DNA of 38,967 nucleotides, taken from an uncultured Corynebacterium sp. Its GTDB lineage: Bacteria; Actinomycetota; Actinomycetes; Mycobacteriales; Mycobacteriaceae. Position 1 is the stretch's first letter; each line of letters opens with the position of its first letter. The DNA is taken from assembly GCF_946221155.1 (NCBI RefSeq), contig NZ_CAMIAN010000019.1:1-38967 (forward strand), in the 5' to 3' direction. The notes below the pieces were generated by a model. The model was not told the DNA's origin, did no database searches, and was given only the letters and a program-made list of their open reading frames with translations. Made by a program: the position numbers and the translations under genes. This document shows, piece by piece, positions 16,026-23,914 of the stretch.

Positions 16026-17786
16026 GTGAATTCTCAGGATCAGACTAACCGGAGCCGCCCACACGGCCAGCACCGCGTGCAGGTGGGAGATGGGGATCGC
16101 CCCGTCAAGCCACGCAAGCGCCGCGGCATTCCGTGGTGGGCGTGGTTCTTCGTCGGCTTGATCGGCCTGGGGGGCCTCCTCTACGGCGTGGATTTGGCCA
16201 TGAGCGAGGGCAAGGTGCCGCGCGGTGTGACCGTCGGTGGCGTGGACATCAGTGGTGTGGATAAGTCCCAGGCGGAGCAGCGCTTGCGCAATGACCTGGG
16301 TGAACGCACCCGCCAGCCAGTGACGGTTCTGGCGGGCAACATGAGCTCCACCATCGAGCCCGCCAAGTCTGGCATGCAGGTGGACTGGGGAGCCACGGTG
16401 GATCAGGCAGGTCAGCAGCCGCTGAACCCGATCACGCGCATCCGTTCCTTCTTCGAGACCCGCGAGGTGGGCATCATCTCGAAGATTACGGACGAGGGGC
16501 TGAACCGTTCACTGAGCCGCGTGGAGCGGGAGCTGACCCGCGACGCGGAGAACGCCAAGTTGGCCGTTGGTGCTGATGGCAAGGCGGATATTAAGGAGGA
16601 CAAGCCGGGGCAGACCGTGGACCGCGAGCTGCTGGATACCGAGGTGCGGGAAAACTGGCTGAACACCGATGGGCGCGTGAACGTGGAGGCCACGATCACC
16701 CCGGCGGATGCGGACAAGGATGCCGCGGAGCGGGCTGCCAAGCAGTACGTGAAGCCGGCGACGTCCAAGAACCTGGTGTTCCACGGCCGCGACAAGGTCG
16801 ATGGTGTAATCACCCCGCAGAATTGGCACGAGATCTTGACCTTCAAGGTGGACGGCGGCGAGTTCATGCCGGAGTGGAACACGGAGAAGGCACAGGAGAT
16901 CCTGAGCGAGCAGCTGTCTAGCACCGAGGTGGAGTACCGCGACGCGAGCTTCGAGTTTAACGGCGATGACATCACCGTGGTGCCGTCCAAGGATGGTGTG
17001 ATCATTAAGTGGAAGGAAACGCTGGGCGACCTCCAGGGCAAGGCGCTGGATAAGAAGAAGCGCGACCACGAGGTCGTGTACGAGGACAAGAAGGCCGAGT
17101 ACACCACTGCGCAGGCGAAGAAGGCGCACTTTGACGATGTGGTCGGCACTTTCACCACCGGTGGCTTCAGTGGCCCTTCGGGCACCAATATTCGCCGCGT
17201 GGCGGAGATGGTGAATGGCGCGGTTGTGCTGCCGGGGGAGACGTTTTCTCTGAACGGCCACACCGGGCCGCGTGGTACTGCGCAGGGCTTTGTGGAGTCC
17301 GGCATTATTATCGACGGCCACGCCGGAAAGGCGGTCGGCGGTGGTATTTCGCAGTTCGCGACCACTCTGTACAACGCCTCGTACTTCGCGGGCATGGAGG
17401 ACGTGGAGCACACTCCGCACTCCTATTACATTTCCCGCTATCCGGCCGGCCGCGAGGCTACCGTGTACGAGGGTGCAATCGACCTGAAGTTCAAGAACCC
17501 CTTCGATACGCCCGTCCGCATCACGACGGACGTGAGCGGCGATTCCGTCACGGTGCGTTTGCACGGCGTGAAGCAGGTGGATGTGGAATCCATCCCGGGT
17601 GAGCGTACGAACCCGACCTCGCCGGAGAAAATTGAGCTGGATGGAGATGAGTGCTCGCCGTCCTCCGGCGCGCCGGGCTTCACCACCACCGATACCCGCG
17701 TGGTGAAGGATCTGAAGGGCAAGGAGCTTTCCCGCGAGACCCAGCGCACGGTCTACGACCCGCAGCCGGTCGTGAGCTGTAAGTAG
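16026..17786 (+). CDS. VanW-domain membrane-anchored cell-wall protein
   Basis: This 586-residue protein has a basic cytoplasmic N-terminus, one TM (about 39-60, WWAWFFVGLIGLGGLLYGVDL) and a long extracytoplasmic part. Repeated modules resembling the peptidoglycan-binding domain found before VanW (GVTVGGVDISGVDKSQAE, about 69-86, and later stretches) lead to a C-terminal VanW domain. That domain includes FSLNGHTGPRGTAQGF, KAVGGGISQFATTLYNASYFAG and EATVYEGAIDLKFKNP. VanW proteins occur across Gram-positives with no settled activity; a role in binding or remodelling peptidoglycan is inferred. It starts with GTG at 16026, placed 7 bases after a -10 box. It is monocistronic, ending in a strong terminator. 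Confidence 0.88.
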   Translation: MNSQDQTNRSRPHGQHRVQVGDGDRPVKPRKRRGIPWWAWFFVGLIGLGGLLYGVDLAMSEGKVPRGVTVGGVDISGVDKSQAEQRLRNDLGERTRQPVTVLAGNMSSTIEPAKSGMQVDWGATVDQAGQQPLNPITRIRSFFETREVGIISKITDEGLNRSLSRVERELTRDAENAKLAVGADGKADIKEDKPGQTVDRELLDTEVRENWLNTDGRVNVEATITPADADKDAAERAAKQYVKPATSKNLVFHGRDKVDGVITPQNWHEILTFKVDGGEFMPEWNTEKAQEILSEQLSSTEVEYRDASFEFNGDDITVVPSKDGVIIKWKETLGDLQGKALDKKKRDHEVVYEDKKAEYTTAQAKKAHFDDVVGTFTTGGFSGPSGTNIRRVAEMVNGAVVLPGETFSLNGHTGPRGTAQGFVESGIIIDGHAGKAVGGGISQFATTLYNASYFAGMEDVEHTPHSYYISRYPAGREATVYEGAIDLKFKNPFDTPVRITTDVSGDSVTVRLHGVKQVDVESIPGERTNPTSPEKIELDGDECSPSSGAPGFTTTDTRVVKDLKGKELSRETQRTVYDPQPVVSCK

Positions 17787-17824
17787 GGGTTGAAGTCGCC
17801 TGGCTCCGGCGCTGAGGTTTTGAG

Positions 17825-17861
17825 GCGGGGAGTGTGCATGACGGCATGCTCCCCGCTTTTT
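17825..17861 (+). terminator. Rho-independent terminator of the VanW gene
   Basis: GCGGGGAG (17825-17832) pairs with CTCCCCGC (17849-17856), and the interior can extend the stem in part. A TTTTTCTTT tract follows directly. It lies 39 bases past the VanW stop codon. Confidence 0.85.
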
Positions 17862-18082
17862 CTTTGCTCTGTAGGGCGTCTACGAACGAATAGCCTTACC
17901 CACTTGGCTAGCGCCGGGCTGCTTGATCTCAGTGAGGAGTGCCGAAAGCTGTCCCAATTGGGGTTTGTGGGTAGTAAATCTTGCGTAGGCCTGTGAGTGA
18001 AACGGTGTGGCAGGGACTTCTGCTTCCTCTACCTTCAATTCGGTGTAGGCGTAGCCGAATGCAAAGGTCTTGTTCGCATGCG
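17862..18082. other. Intergenic stretch without a supported gene
   Basis: This part of the 370-bp gap between the VanW gene and the small secreted protein has short open frames on both strands, with no family resemblance or ribosome sites. The only local structure noticed is ATTCGG (18038-18043) facing CCGAAT (18055-18060), a small inverted repeat with an 11-base centre. Confidence 0.5.
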
Positions 18083-18120
18083 AAAAGGGGCGGGAACGAA
18101 ATTCCGTTCCCGCCCCCTTT
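18083..18120 (-). terminator. Strong hairpin terminator after the small secreted protein genes
   Basis: GGGGCGGGAACG (18087-18098) pairs perfectly with CGTTCCCGCCCC (18105-18116), with A runs on the left and T runs on the right flank. It can therefore terminate transcription in both directions. It is the natural 3' end for the minus-strand gene stopping at 18157. Confidence 0.85.
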
Positions 18121-18156
18121 GGCTATCAAAGCCTGGAGCTTAAAGCTCTACAGGTC

Positions 18157-18480
18157 TTAGATGATGATGCCCTGGTTCTTCAGGTAGTTGCCGATAGCGA
18201 TGCCAACGCCAGCGATAGCGCCGATGACAGCGGTGAAGGTCAGGGTCTTGGTCAGGATCCACCAGCCGGGCTGGTTATCGATCTGCTCCGGGCCCCACAG
18301 GTTAGCGCCGTGGATCTTGTCGTCGGTGCCCAATGCCTTGCCGACGTTCTCGTTAGCCTGATCAGAGGAGCCGTAGACCGGGAGGTTCTCGTGACCCTCA
18401 GCGGAAGCAACAGCGGTGCTGCCCAGAGCAACGGAGGAAGCGGTGGCGATGGCCAGAGCGGCCTTGCGGAAGTTCTTCAT
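18157..18480 (-). CDS. Small secreted/membrane protein, paralogue B of a tandem pair, function unknown
   Basis: This 107-residue protein has a Sec-type signal peptide (KNFRKAALAIATASSVALG, cleavage probably after VASA, about residue 27), a polar 40-residue middle with a PGWW motif, and one hydrophobic segment (LTFTAVIGAIAGVGIAIGNYL) four or five residues from the C-terminus. The signal peptide and C-terminal pattern closely resemble the gene 54 bp upstream, so they arose by duplication. The ATG at 18480 has AAGGAAAAGGATT upstream, a strong ribosome site. I do not recognise a named family. A small surface or pore-like peptide is conceivable, but the known corynebacterial porins PorA/PorH lack signal peptides. 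Confidence 0.82.
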   Translation of the reverse strand: MKNFRKAALAIATASSVALGSTAVASAEGHENLPVYGSSDQANENVGKALGTDDKIHGANLWGPEQIDNQPGWWILTKTLTFTAVIGAIAGVGIAIGNYLKNQGIII

Positions 18481-18534
18481 GTTAGAAATCCTTTTCCTTG
18501 AAATCGTGTGATGAAAGAGAATTGCAGCTCTGGA

Positions 18535-18897
18535 TTAGCCCAGGAAGCCGTTGTACTTCAGGAAGTTGTATGCCGGAGCAACGACCAGACCCAGAACGGA
18601 AGCGGCTGCAGCAGCGATGCCACCGCCGACGAAGATCTTAGCCCACAGAGGCAGGTTGGCTTCGCCCTCAAACTTCGGGTCCAGCCAGTCACGGACGTCA
18701 TTACCGGTGAAGTCCTGCCACCAGCCGAGCTTGTCCTTCAGATCGGAGGAGCCGGAGAGGCCACCCTCCTGGGAGGAGCCGGTGTTCTCGGTTGCCGGCG
18801 GGTTCTGGTTGTCCTGAGCGGAAGCAACGGAAACGCCGGAGATGGCAACGGTGGTGGCGGTAGCAACAGCCAGAGCTGCGTTGCGGAACTTACGCAT
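18535..18897 (-). CDS. Small secreted/membrane protein, paralogue A of a tandem pair, function unknown
   Basis: This 120-residue protein has a signal peptide (RKFRNAALAVATATTVAIS, cleavage probably after VASA, about residue 27), a Ser/Gly/Asn-rich stretch with GSSD, a GWWQDF motif, then a hydrophobic segment (AKIFVGGGIAAAAASVLGLVV) and the ending NFLKYNGFLG. The order signal peptide, GSSD, GWW, TM, (N/Y)xLKxxG is shared with the downstream paralogue. The ATG at 18897 has AAAGG upstream. It is first of the two-gene unit, which ends at the hairpin near 18100. No family name is assigned. Confidence 0.82.
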   Translation of the reverse strand: MRKFRNAALAVATATTVAISGVSVASAQDNQNPPATENTGSSQEGGLSGSSDLKDKLGWWQDFTGNDVRDWLDPKFEGEANLPLWAKIFVGGGIAAAAASVLGLVVAPAYNFLKYNGFLG

Positions 18898-19390
18898 GTG
18901 AAATGCCTTTCTGTAAGTGTGAGTGGTTCGAAGTCGAGGACTTCACTTAAGCTTCTCTTGGCTCCTTGATCGCCACTTACTCTTTCATAAGAGATTCCGG
19001 CTACGAAGCTGTTGAAACGCTGGCAAGTCCTAACAAAGAGACACTCTAACAGGAATTTTGATTCAGCGGGAAGTCGGAGGGCGGCTTTCTGTGTGATTTG
19101 AGTCATGCAGGGGATTTGGCGCTGAATTTGTTGTCAGTTCACCCACGTTTGCCCAGGTATATGCATATATCTATATGCGTTTCAGCGTGTCGTCTTGATT
19201 ATTTCGTCAGCCACCCATAAGGGGGTATTTGGCGGTGCTGATACGGCCGTAGGTTTCATCAAACATGAGTGTTTACACATTGTTCACTTAGGTTACGGGT
19301 ATACGTCTCAACCGCCGTTAACCAAACGCTGCGTACAAGATCACCTCAAGGTCACTTCCCGTTTACCTAGCAATTGTAAATTTGCCTGAT
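18898..19390. other. Long AT-richer intergenic region between divergent genes
   Basis: This 493-bp region separates the small secreted protein pair (leftward) from udgA (rightward). It is richer in A/T than its surroundings and contains a perfect 12-bp palindrome, TATATGCATATA at 19158-19169, echoed by TATATGCG soon after. The rightmost end holds the udgA -10 box. A 64-codon open frame at 19195-19389 has no ribosome site or family features and is not called. Confidence 0.5.
19377..19382 (+). promoter_or_regulatory. Probable leaderless -10 box TAAATT for udgA
   Basis: TAAATT is followed by 8 bases and the ATG at 19391. There is no Shine-Dalgarno before 19391 or the alternative ATG at 19397. 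This favours a leaderless start at 19391. Confidence 0.5.
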
Positions 19391-20752
19391 ATGCGTATGA
19401 CAGTGTTTGGAACGGGATACCTTGGCGCAACCCACGCCGCCTGCATGGCCGAAATGGGCCACGACGTGCTCGGAGTCGATGTCGACCCGCAGAAAATCCA
19501 AGCTCTCTCAGAAGGGCGCGTCCCCTTCTTCGAGCCCGGCCTGCCGGAGATCCTCACCCGCAACATCGAAGCCGGCCGCCTGCGCTTTACTACCGACTAC
19601 GCCGAAGCTGCGGAATTTGCCGACGTCCACTTCATTGGCGTGGGCACTCCGCAGCGCAAGGGCTCCTATGCAGCGGACACCACCTATGTAAATGCCGTCA
19701 TCGAAACGCTCGCCCCACTGGTCAGCGGCAACCACACCATCTTCGGCAAGTCCACCGTCCCGGTCGGCACTGCGCACGAGTTGCAGCAGAAGGCCGATGA
19801 GATCGTGGCGGCGTCACCAAACGAAGCCCGAATCACCATCGCGTGGAACCCTGAGTTCCTGCGTGAAGGTCACGCGGTGAAAGACACGCTGCACCCCGAC
19901 CGCATCGTCCTCGGCCTCGGCGGCGATAGCTCCAACAGCGATGACCGCGCCGAACAGCAGCGTGTGGAGGACCTCGCCCGCGACATCTACGCCCCCGCAC
20001 TCGAGGAGGGCACGCCGTTCCTGGTGATGGACCTGCCCACCGCGGAGCTGGTCAAGGTTTCCGCAAACGCCTTCCTGGCCACCAAGATCTCCTTCATCAA
20101 CGCGGTCTCCGAGCTGTGCGAGATTGTCGGCGCGGACGTCACCGCACTCGCCGACGCGATCGGCATGGACGACCGCATCGGACGCAAGTTCCTCGGCGCC
20201 GGCCTGGGCTTCGGTGGCGGTTGCCTGCCGAAGGATATTCGCGCGTTCATGGCGCGCGCAGGTGAGCTCGGCGCTGACCAGGCGCTGACGTTCCTTCGTG
20301 AGGTGGACGCCATCAACATGCGCCGCCGCGAGAAGACAGTAGAGCTGGCACGGCAGACACTGGGCGGCTCCCTCATCGGCCGCAACGTGACGGTCCTGGG
20401 TGCGGCCTTCAAACCCAACAGCGACGACGTGCGCGATTCCCCGGCTCTGTCGGTGGCCGGTTCGCTCTCTCTGAGCGGCGCAAACGTCACCGTGTACGAC
20501 CCGCAGGGCATGGAGAACGCTGCGAAGATTTTCCCCACGCTGACCTACGCGCCGAACGTAGAGGAAGCACTCGACGGTGCGGAAATCGTGATCGTGGCAA
20601 CGGAGTGGAAGCAGTTCCAAGAGCTCGACCCAGTGGCCGCCCGCGAGCTGGTGGCCGGGGACAACCCCACAGTGCTGGACGGCCGCAACTGCCTGCCGCG
20701 CAAGGAATGGGAAGCCGCAGGCTGGAACTTCCTGGCACTGGGGCGGGGCTAA
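19391..20752 (+). CDS. udgA: UDP-glucose 6-dehydrogenase
   Basis: This 453-residue enzyme oxidises UDP-glucose to UDP-glucuronate with two NAD, giving a precursor for envelope sugars. The N-terminal NAD domain begins MTVFGTGYLGATHAACMAEMGHDVLGVDVD. The central part has NPEFLREGHAVKDTLHPDRIVLG. The catalytic Cys lies in GLGFGGGCLPKDIRAF, and the C-terminal UDP-binding domain has VLGAAFKPNSDDVRDSPAL. Length is typical. The pairing with dcd matches Rv0322/Rv0321 of M. tuberculosis. The frame could open at a TTG at 19382, but the -10 box spacing favours ATG 19391. Confidence 0.93.
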   Translation: MRMTVFGTGYLGATHAACMAEMGHDVLGVDVDPQKIQALSEGRVPFFEPGLPEILTRNIEAGRLRFTTDYAEAAEFADVHFIGVGTPQRKGSYAADTTYVNAVIETLAPLVSGNHTIFGKSTVPVGTAHELQQKADEIVAASPNEARITIAWNPEFLREGHAVKDTLHPDRIVLGLGGDSSNSDDRAEQQRVEDLARDIYAPALEEGTPFLVMDLPTAELVKVSANAFLATKISFINAVSELCEIVGADVTALADAIGMDDRIGRKFLGAGLGFGGGCLPKDIRAFMARAGELGADQALTFLREVDAINMRRREKTVELARQTLGGSLIGRNVTVLGAAFKPNSDDVRDSPALSVAGSLSLSGANVTVYDPQGMENAAKIFPTLTYAPNVEEALDGAEIVIVATEWKQFQELDPVAARELVAGDNPTVLDGRNCLPRKEWEAAGWNFLALGRG

Positions 20753-20764
20753 CCCCACACCCGC

Positions 20765-20770
20765 TAGGCT
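20765..20770 (+). promoter_or_regulatory. Leaderless-type -10 box TAGGCT for dcd
   Basis: TAGGCT begins 13 bases after the udgA stop codon and is followed by exactly 7 bases and the GTG of dcd at 20778. No Shine-Dalgarno is present. dcd therefore probably has its own leaderless transcript as well as any read-through from udgA. Confidence 0.55.
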
Positions 20771-20777
20771 ATAGAGC

Positions 20778-21344
20778 GTGTTACTTTCAGACCGAGACAT
20801 CCGCGCCGCCATCGACTCCGGCGAGCTGAAGATCGACCCCCACGACGATCAGATGGTTCAGCCATCCAGCATCGACGTGCGCCTCGACGGCCTGTTCCGC
20901 GTGTTCAATAACTCCAAGTACACGCACATCGACCCGAAGCAGCCGCAGGAGGAACTCACCACCCTGGTGGAAGTCCCAGACGACGAAGCCTTCATCCTGC
21001 ACCCCGGCGAGTTTGTTCTGGGCGCCACCCTGGAATGCTTTGGCATCCCCGCCCACCTGGCCGGCCGTCTAGAAGGCAAGTCCTCCCTGGGGCGCCTGGG
21101 CCTGCTGACGCACTCCACGGCGGGGTTCATCGACCCGGGGTTCACCGGGCACATCACACTGGAGCTTTCCAATACCGCCAACCTGCCCATTGCCCTTTAC
21201 CCGGGCATGAAGATCGGCCAGCTGGCACTATTCACCATGACCAGCCCGGCGGAAGCCCCCTACGGCAGCGGCGCCCTGGGCTCCAAGTACCAGGGGCAGC
21301 GCGGCCCGACCCCCTCCAAGGCCTACCTGAACTTCCAGAACTAG
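20778..21344 (+). CDS. dcd: dCTP deaminase (probably bifunctional dCTP deaminase/dUTPase)
   Basis: This 188-residue nucleotide enzyme deaminates dCTP to dUTP for thymidylate synthesis. In mycobacteria the family member also hydrolyses dUTP to dUMP, and the length and sequence here suit that type. Landmarks: MLLSDRDIRAAIDSGEL at the start, QPSSIDVRLD, the core GRLEGKSSLGRLGLLTHST, then GFIDPGFTGHITLELSN, which holds the catalytic Glu, and a C-terminal YQGQRGPTPSKAYLNF. The start is GTG at 20778. It converges on the aminotransferase gene with only 34 bp between stops and no clear terminator. Confidence 0.92.
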   Translation: MLLSDRDIRAAIDSGELKIDPHDDQMVQPSSIDVRLDGLFRVFNNSKYTHIDPKQPQEELTTLVEVPDDEAFILHPGEFVLGATLECFGIPAHLAGRLEGKSSLGRLGLLTHSTAGFIDPGFTGHITLELSNTANLPIALYPGMKIGQLALFTMTSPAEAPYGSGALGSKYQGQRGPTPSKAYLNFQN

Positions 21345-21378
21345 CTGGGGCGCGAGGTGGCGTCACCAAGAAAAACAG

Positions 21379-22623
21379 CTACTGCCGGTAGGTAGCCAGG
21401 AAGTTACCCAAGCGCTCGATTGCGGCGCGCAGGTCGCGCGCCCACGGCAGCGTGACCACGCGGAAGTGGTCCGGGGTCGGCCAGTTAAAGCCCGTGCCTT
21501 GCACAAGGTGGATCTTCTCAGAGCGCAGCAGGTCGAACATGAACTGCTCATCATCGTGGATCTCGTGCACATTCGGATCCAGGCGCGCGAAGGCGTACAG
21601 CGCACCCATCGGCTTCACGCAGCTCACGCCCGGGATCTCGTTCAGCGCCTCATAAGCTGCGTTGCGCTGCTCCAGCAGGCGCCCACCCGGCAGCACCAGA
21701 TCGTCGATGGACTGGCGGCCAGAAATAGCCACCTGGATCGCATGCTGTGCCGGCACATTCGGGCACAGGCGCGTACCCGCCAGCACATTCACACCCTCGA
21801 TGAAGCCCTTTGCGTGCCCCTTCGGGCCGGTAACCACCATCCAGCCGGAACGGTAACCCGCCACGCGGTACGCCTTCGACAGGCCGTTGTAGGTGATGCA
21901 CAGCAGGTCCGGGCACAGGGACGCGATGTTGATGTGCTTCGCATCGTCGTACAGGATCTTGTCGTAGATCTCGTCGGCCAGGATCAGTAGGGAGTGCTCG
22001 CGTGCCACGTCCACGATCTGCTGCAGGATTTCACGGGAGTACACCGCGCCTGTCGGGTTATTCGGGTTAATGACCACGATGGCCTTTGTGCGCTCCGTGA
22101 CCTTTGCCTTGATGTCCTCAATGGAGGGCATCCAGTCATTCTCCTCGTCGCACAGGTAGTGCACGGGGCGGCCGCCGGACAGGGAGGTGGAGGCGGTCCA
22201 CAGCGGGTAGTCCGGGGAGGGGATCAGCACCTCGTCGCCGTCGTTGAGCAGCGCCTGCATGGTCATGGTGATCAGCTCGGATACGCCGTTGCCCAGGTAG
22301 ACATCCTCGACGTCGAACTGGGGGAAGCCGGGGATGACCTCGTAGCGGGAGGCAATCGCACGGCGGGCGCTGATGATGCCCTTCGACGTGGAGTAGCCCT
22401 GCGCTGTCGGCAGCGCGGCGATCATGTCGCGCATGATCACGTCCGGCGCCTCGAAGCCGAACACCGCGGGGTTGCCCGTGTTGAGCTTCAGGATGCGGTG
22501 CCCGTCGGCCTCCATCCGCTCTGCCTCGGTGTTCACCGGGCCGCGGATTTCGTAGAGGACGTTTTGCAGCTTCGTCGATTGATCCAGCGTGCGCAGTTCG
22601 CTTGGGCGTTTGGGGGTACTCAT
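21379..22623 (-). CDS. alaT: Alanine aminotransferase (AlaT-type class I PLP enzyme, Rv0337c-like)
   Basis: This 414-residue aminotransferase of fold type I probably interconverts pyruvate/glutamate and alanine/2-oxoglutarate. PLP is held by K250 in TYNGLSKAYRVAGYRSGW; other conserved parts are LGNGVSELITM, IPSPDYPLWTASTSL and NPNNPTGAVYS. It is close along its whole length to M. tuberculosis Rv0337c (annotated aspC), which like here lies beside the EtfD gene. The start is uncertain: ATG 22623 gives the conserved length but its GGGGAG is very close, and ATG 22632 three codons earlier is possible. TATAAA on the minus strand near 22654-22659 is a likely -10. Confidence 0.92.
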   Translation of the reverse strand: MSTPKRPSELRTLDQSTKLQNVLYEIRGPVNTEAERMEADGHRILKLNTGNPAVFGFEAPDVIMRDMIAALPTAQGYSTSKGIISARRAIASRYEVIPGFPQFDVEDVYLGNGVSELITMTMQALLNDGDEVLIPSPDYPLWTASTSLSGGRPVHYLCDEENDWMPSIEDIKAKVTERTKAIVVINPNNPTGAVYSREILQQIVDVAREHSLLILADEIYDKILYDDAKHINIASLCPDLLCITYNGLSKAYRVAGYRSGWMVVTGPKGHAKGFIEGVNVLAGTRLCPNVPAQHAIQVAISGRQSIDDLVLPGGRLLEQRNAAYEALNEIPGVSCVKPMGALYAFARLDPNVHEIHDDEQFMFDLLRSEKIHLVQGTGFNWPTPDHFRVVTLPWARDLRAAIERLGNFLATYRQ

Positions 22624-22717
22624 TCTCCCCATTGTGCCACTGTGGCTGCTATTTTTATAGTTTTTTGGTGACGCCCCCCTCGCGCGTTGGCTGGCCGAGG
22701 TGTGGCTGTCGGGTGGG

Positions 22718-23593
22718 CTAGTCGTCGCCCGGTGCAGCGTTTTCCCTGGAGGGCGTGGCGCCAGCACCAGCACCGTTTCCAGCGCCATTGCCGTTACCGC
22801 CGTTACCGTTTCCGTGTCCGTTGTTGCCGTTGTTGCCGGTGCCAGGAGAGGGATTACCGCCAGCGTTTCCGCCGATGCCTCCAGGGCGATTGTTACCCCG
22901 GTTGGGTGAGTTTGGACGGGGCTTGTTCTCGTCGGACGGACGAGAGGGCTTGGGGCTGCTTGAGGGCTCGGAGCTTTCGGATTCGGGTTCGGTGGAGGTT
23001 TCTACTTCCGTCTGCACGGGCTCCTGAGGTACGTAGTAGTCCTGGTAGCCGCCTCCGTAGCCGGAGCCCGCGTCTGGGGTCGGCGGAGTATCGTCTTTAT
23101 CGTACTTTCCGGTGGTAGTGGGCTTGGGGTACGTGGGCTTCAGCTGCTCAGTGTTGCTGGAGCTGCCGGGGGCGCCCGTTTCCGTGGAGCGCATGGCGGT
23201 GAAGGCGCCGACGGCGACGATGATGGTGGCGATCAGGCCTAGGGTGAGCACCCAGGCCCAGAAGGGCATAATTCCGAAGAACTTCCGGAGGCCGGACTTC
23301 GGCTTTTCTTCTTCCTCTAGTTCGTCTTTCTCAACGTCGGTAGAGTCATCGGCCGAGGTGTCGGGGTTTTCCGAGCTTTCTGGATTTGCCTGTGCTTCCG
23401 GGGTGGCAGCCGCGCTACCAGCGGCCGCGCTGCTGGACGCCTCGTCGCCAGGGGCTCCGTCGCCAGGAGCTGCGTCGCCAGTGTTTACGTCAGAGTCGCT
23501 GACAGCCTTCATCACGGAGGTTTCTTCGGCGTCGCTGACGGACTTCCCCGAGTTGAGGGGGTTGTTCTTGTCGTTCGAATCAGCGTCAGTCAT
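22718..23593 (-). CDS. Single-TM low-complexity envelope protein, function unknown
   Basis: This 291-residue protein has an acidic, Ser/Ala/Asp-rich N-terminal region of about 105 residues, a basic stretch (KPKSGLRKFFG), one TM (about 115-140, PFWAWVLTLGLIATIIVAVGAF), and an outer part with Pro/Ser/Glu-rich sequence. It ends in a long Gly/Asn tail (GNNGNNGHGNGNGGNGNGAG). A short YGGGYQDYYVP patch is the only aromatic cluster outside. With no catalytic motif it looks like a wall-spanning linker or adhesin stalk; that is inference. The ATG at 23593 has AGGTAGG upstream. It lies between etfD and the aminotransferase gene on the same strand, 94 bp before the latter. Confidence 0.8.
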   Translation of the reverse strand: MTDADSNDKNNPLNSGKSVSDAEETSVMKAVSDSDVNTGDAAPGDGAPGDEASSSAAAGSAAATPEAQANPESSENPDTSADDSTDVEKDELEEEEKPKSGLRKFFGIMPFWAWVLTLGLIATIIVAVGAFTAMRSTETGAPGSSSNTEQLKPTYPKPTTTGKYDKDDTPPTPDAGSGYGGGYQDYYVPQEPVQTEVETSTEPESESSEPSSSPKPSRPSDENKPRPNSPNRGNNRPGGIGGNAGGNPSPGTGNNGNNGHGNGNGGNGNGAGNGAGAGATPSRENAAPGDD

Positions 23594-23714
23594 GGGAAAC
23601 CTACCTCTATCTGTGGGCGTGAGGCTTGTGCGCGCGGGCTCTTTCTATGAGATTTCATTCTAGGTTATTGCGTGCCTTGGGTACATTCCCAGCCCCGGGG
23701 TTGGCTGGTGGGCG

Positions 23715-23829
23715 GATGTCCCAAATCTTCCACTCTGTTTTTATAGCTATTACTTTTACGCAGGTCAGAGCGTTTTGATGATGTCGTCATTTCGACGAAA
23801 AGCGTCAAAAGTGGAAGATTTGGGACATC
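23715..23829. repeat. Perfect 20-bp inverted repeat flanking 75 bp (MITE-like or regulatory)
   Basis: GATGTCCCAAATCTTCCACT at 23715-23734 is the exact reverse complement of 23810-23829. The 75-bp AT-rich interior holds a smaller nested pair: TTTTGA 23773-23778 with TCAAAA 23805-23810, and GTCG 23783-23786 with CGAC 23793-23796. No coding frame lies inside and no clear flanking target duplication is visible. It sits between the etfD terminator and the upstream region of the 23593 gene. Confidence 0.7.
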
Positions 23830-23841
23830 ACCTTGGTGGCG

Positions 23842-23888
23842 AAAGCAAAAGTGGCGGCAGATCCAGCATTCTGCTGGACCCGCCGCCG
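23842..23888 (-). terminator. Rho-independent terminator of etfD
   Basis: GGCGGC (23853-23858) pairs with GCCGCC (23882-23887), and TCCAGCA (23862-23868) with TGCTGGA (23872-23878), around a 3-base loop with a small internal bulge. On the minus strand a TTTTGCTTTC tract follows. It lies 27 bases beyond the etfD stop. Confidence 0.8.
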
Positions 23889-23914
23889 CTATTCAGCGTG
23901 CGAGCTAGTCGCTT

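Noticed and set aside
17790..18129. Short frames on both strands after the VanW gene
   Set aside because: They overlap the two hairpin terminators and have no ribosome sites.
19288..19306. TTAGGTTA followed by GTATACG, a possible DtxR iron-box
   Set aside because: Only the left half matches the 19-bp DtxR consensus; the right half does not.
19195..19389. Short plus-strand frame before udgA
   Set aside because: No start signal and no family features, and it runs into the udgA promoter box.
23701..23840. Target-site duplication around the 20-bp inverted repeat
   Set aside because: GGTGGGCG on the left and TGGTGGCG on the right look alike but do not abut the repeat ends, so no duplication can be claimed.
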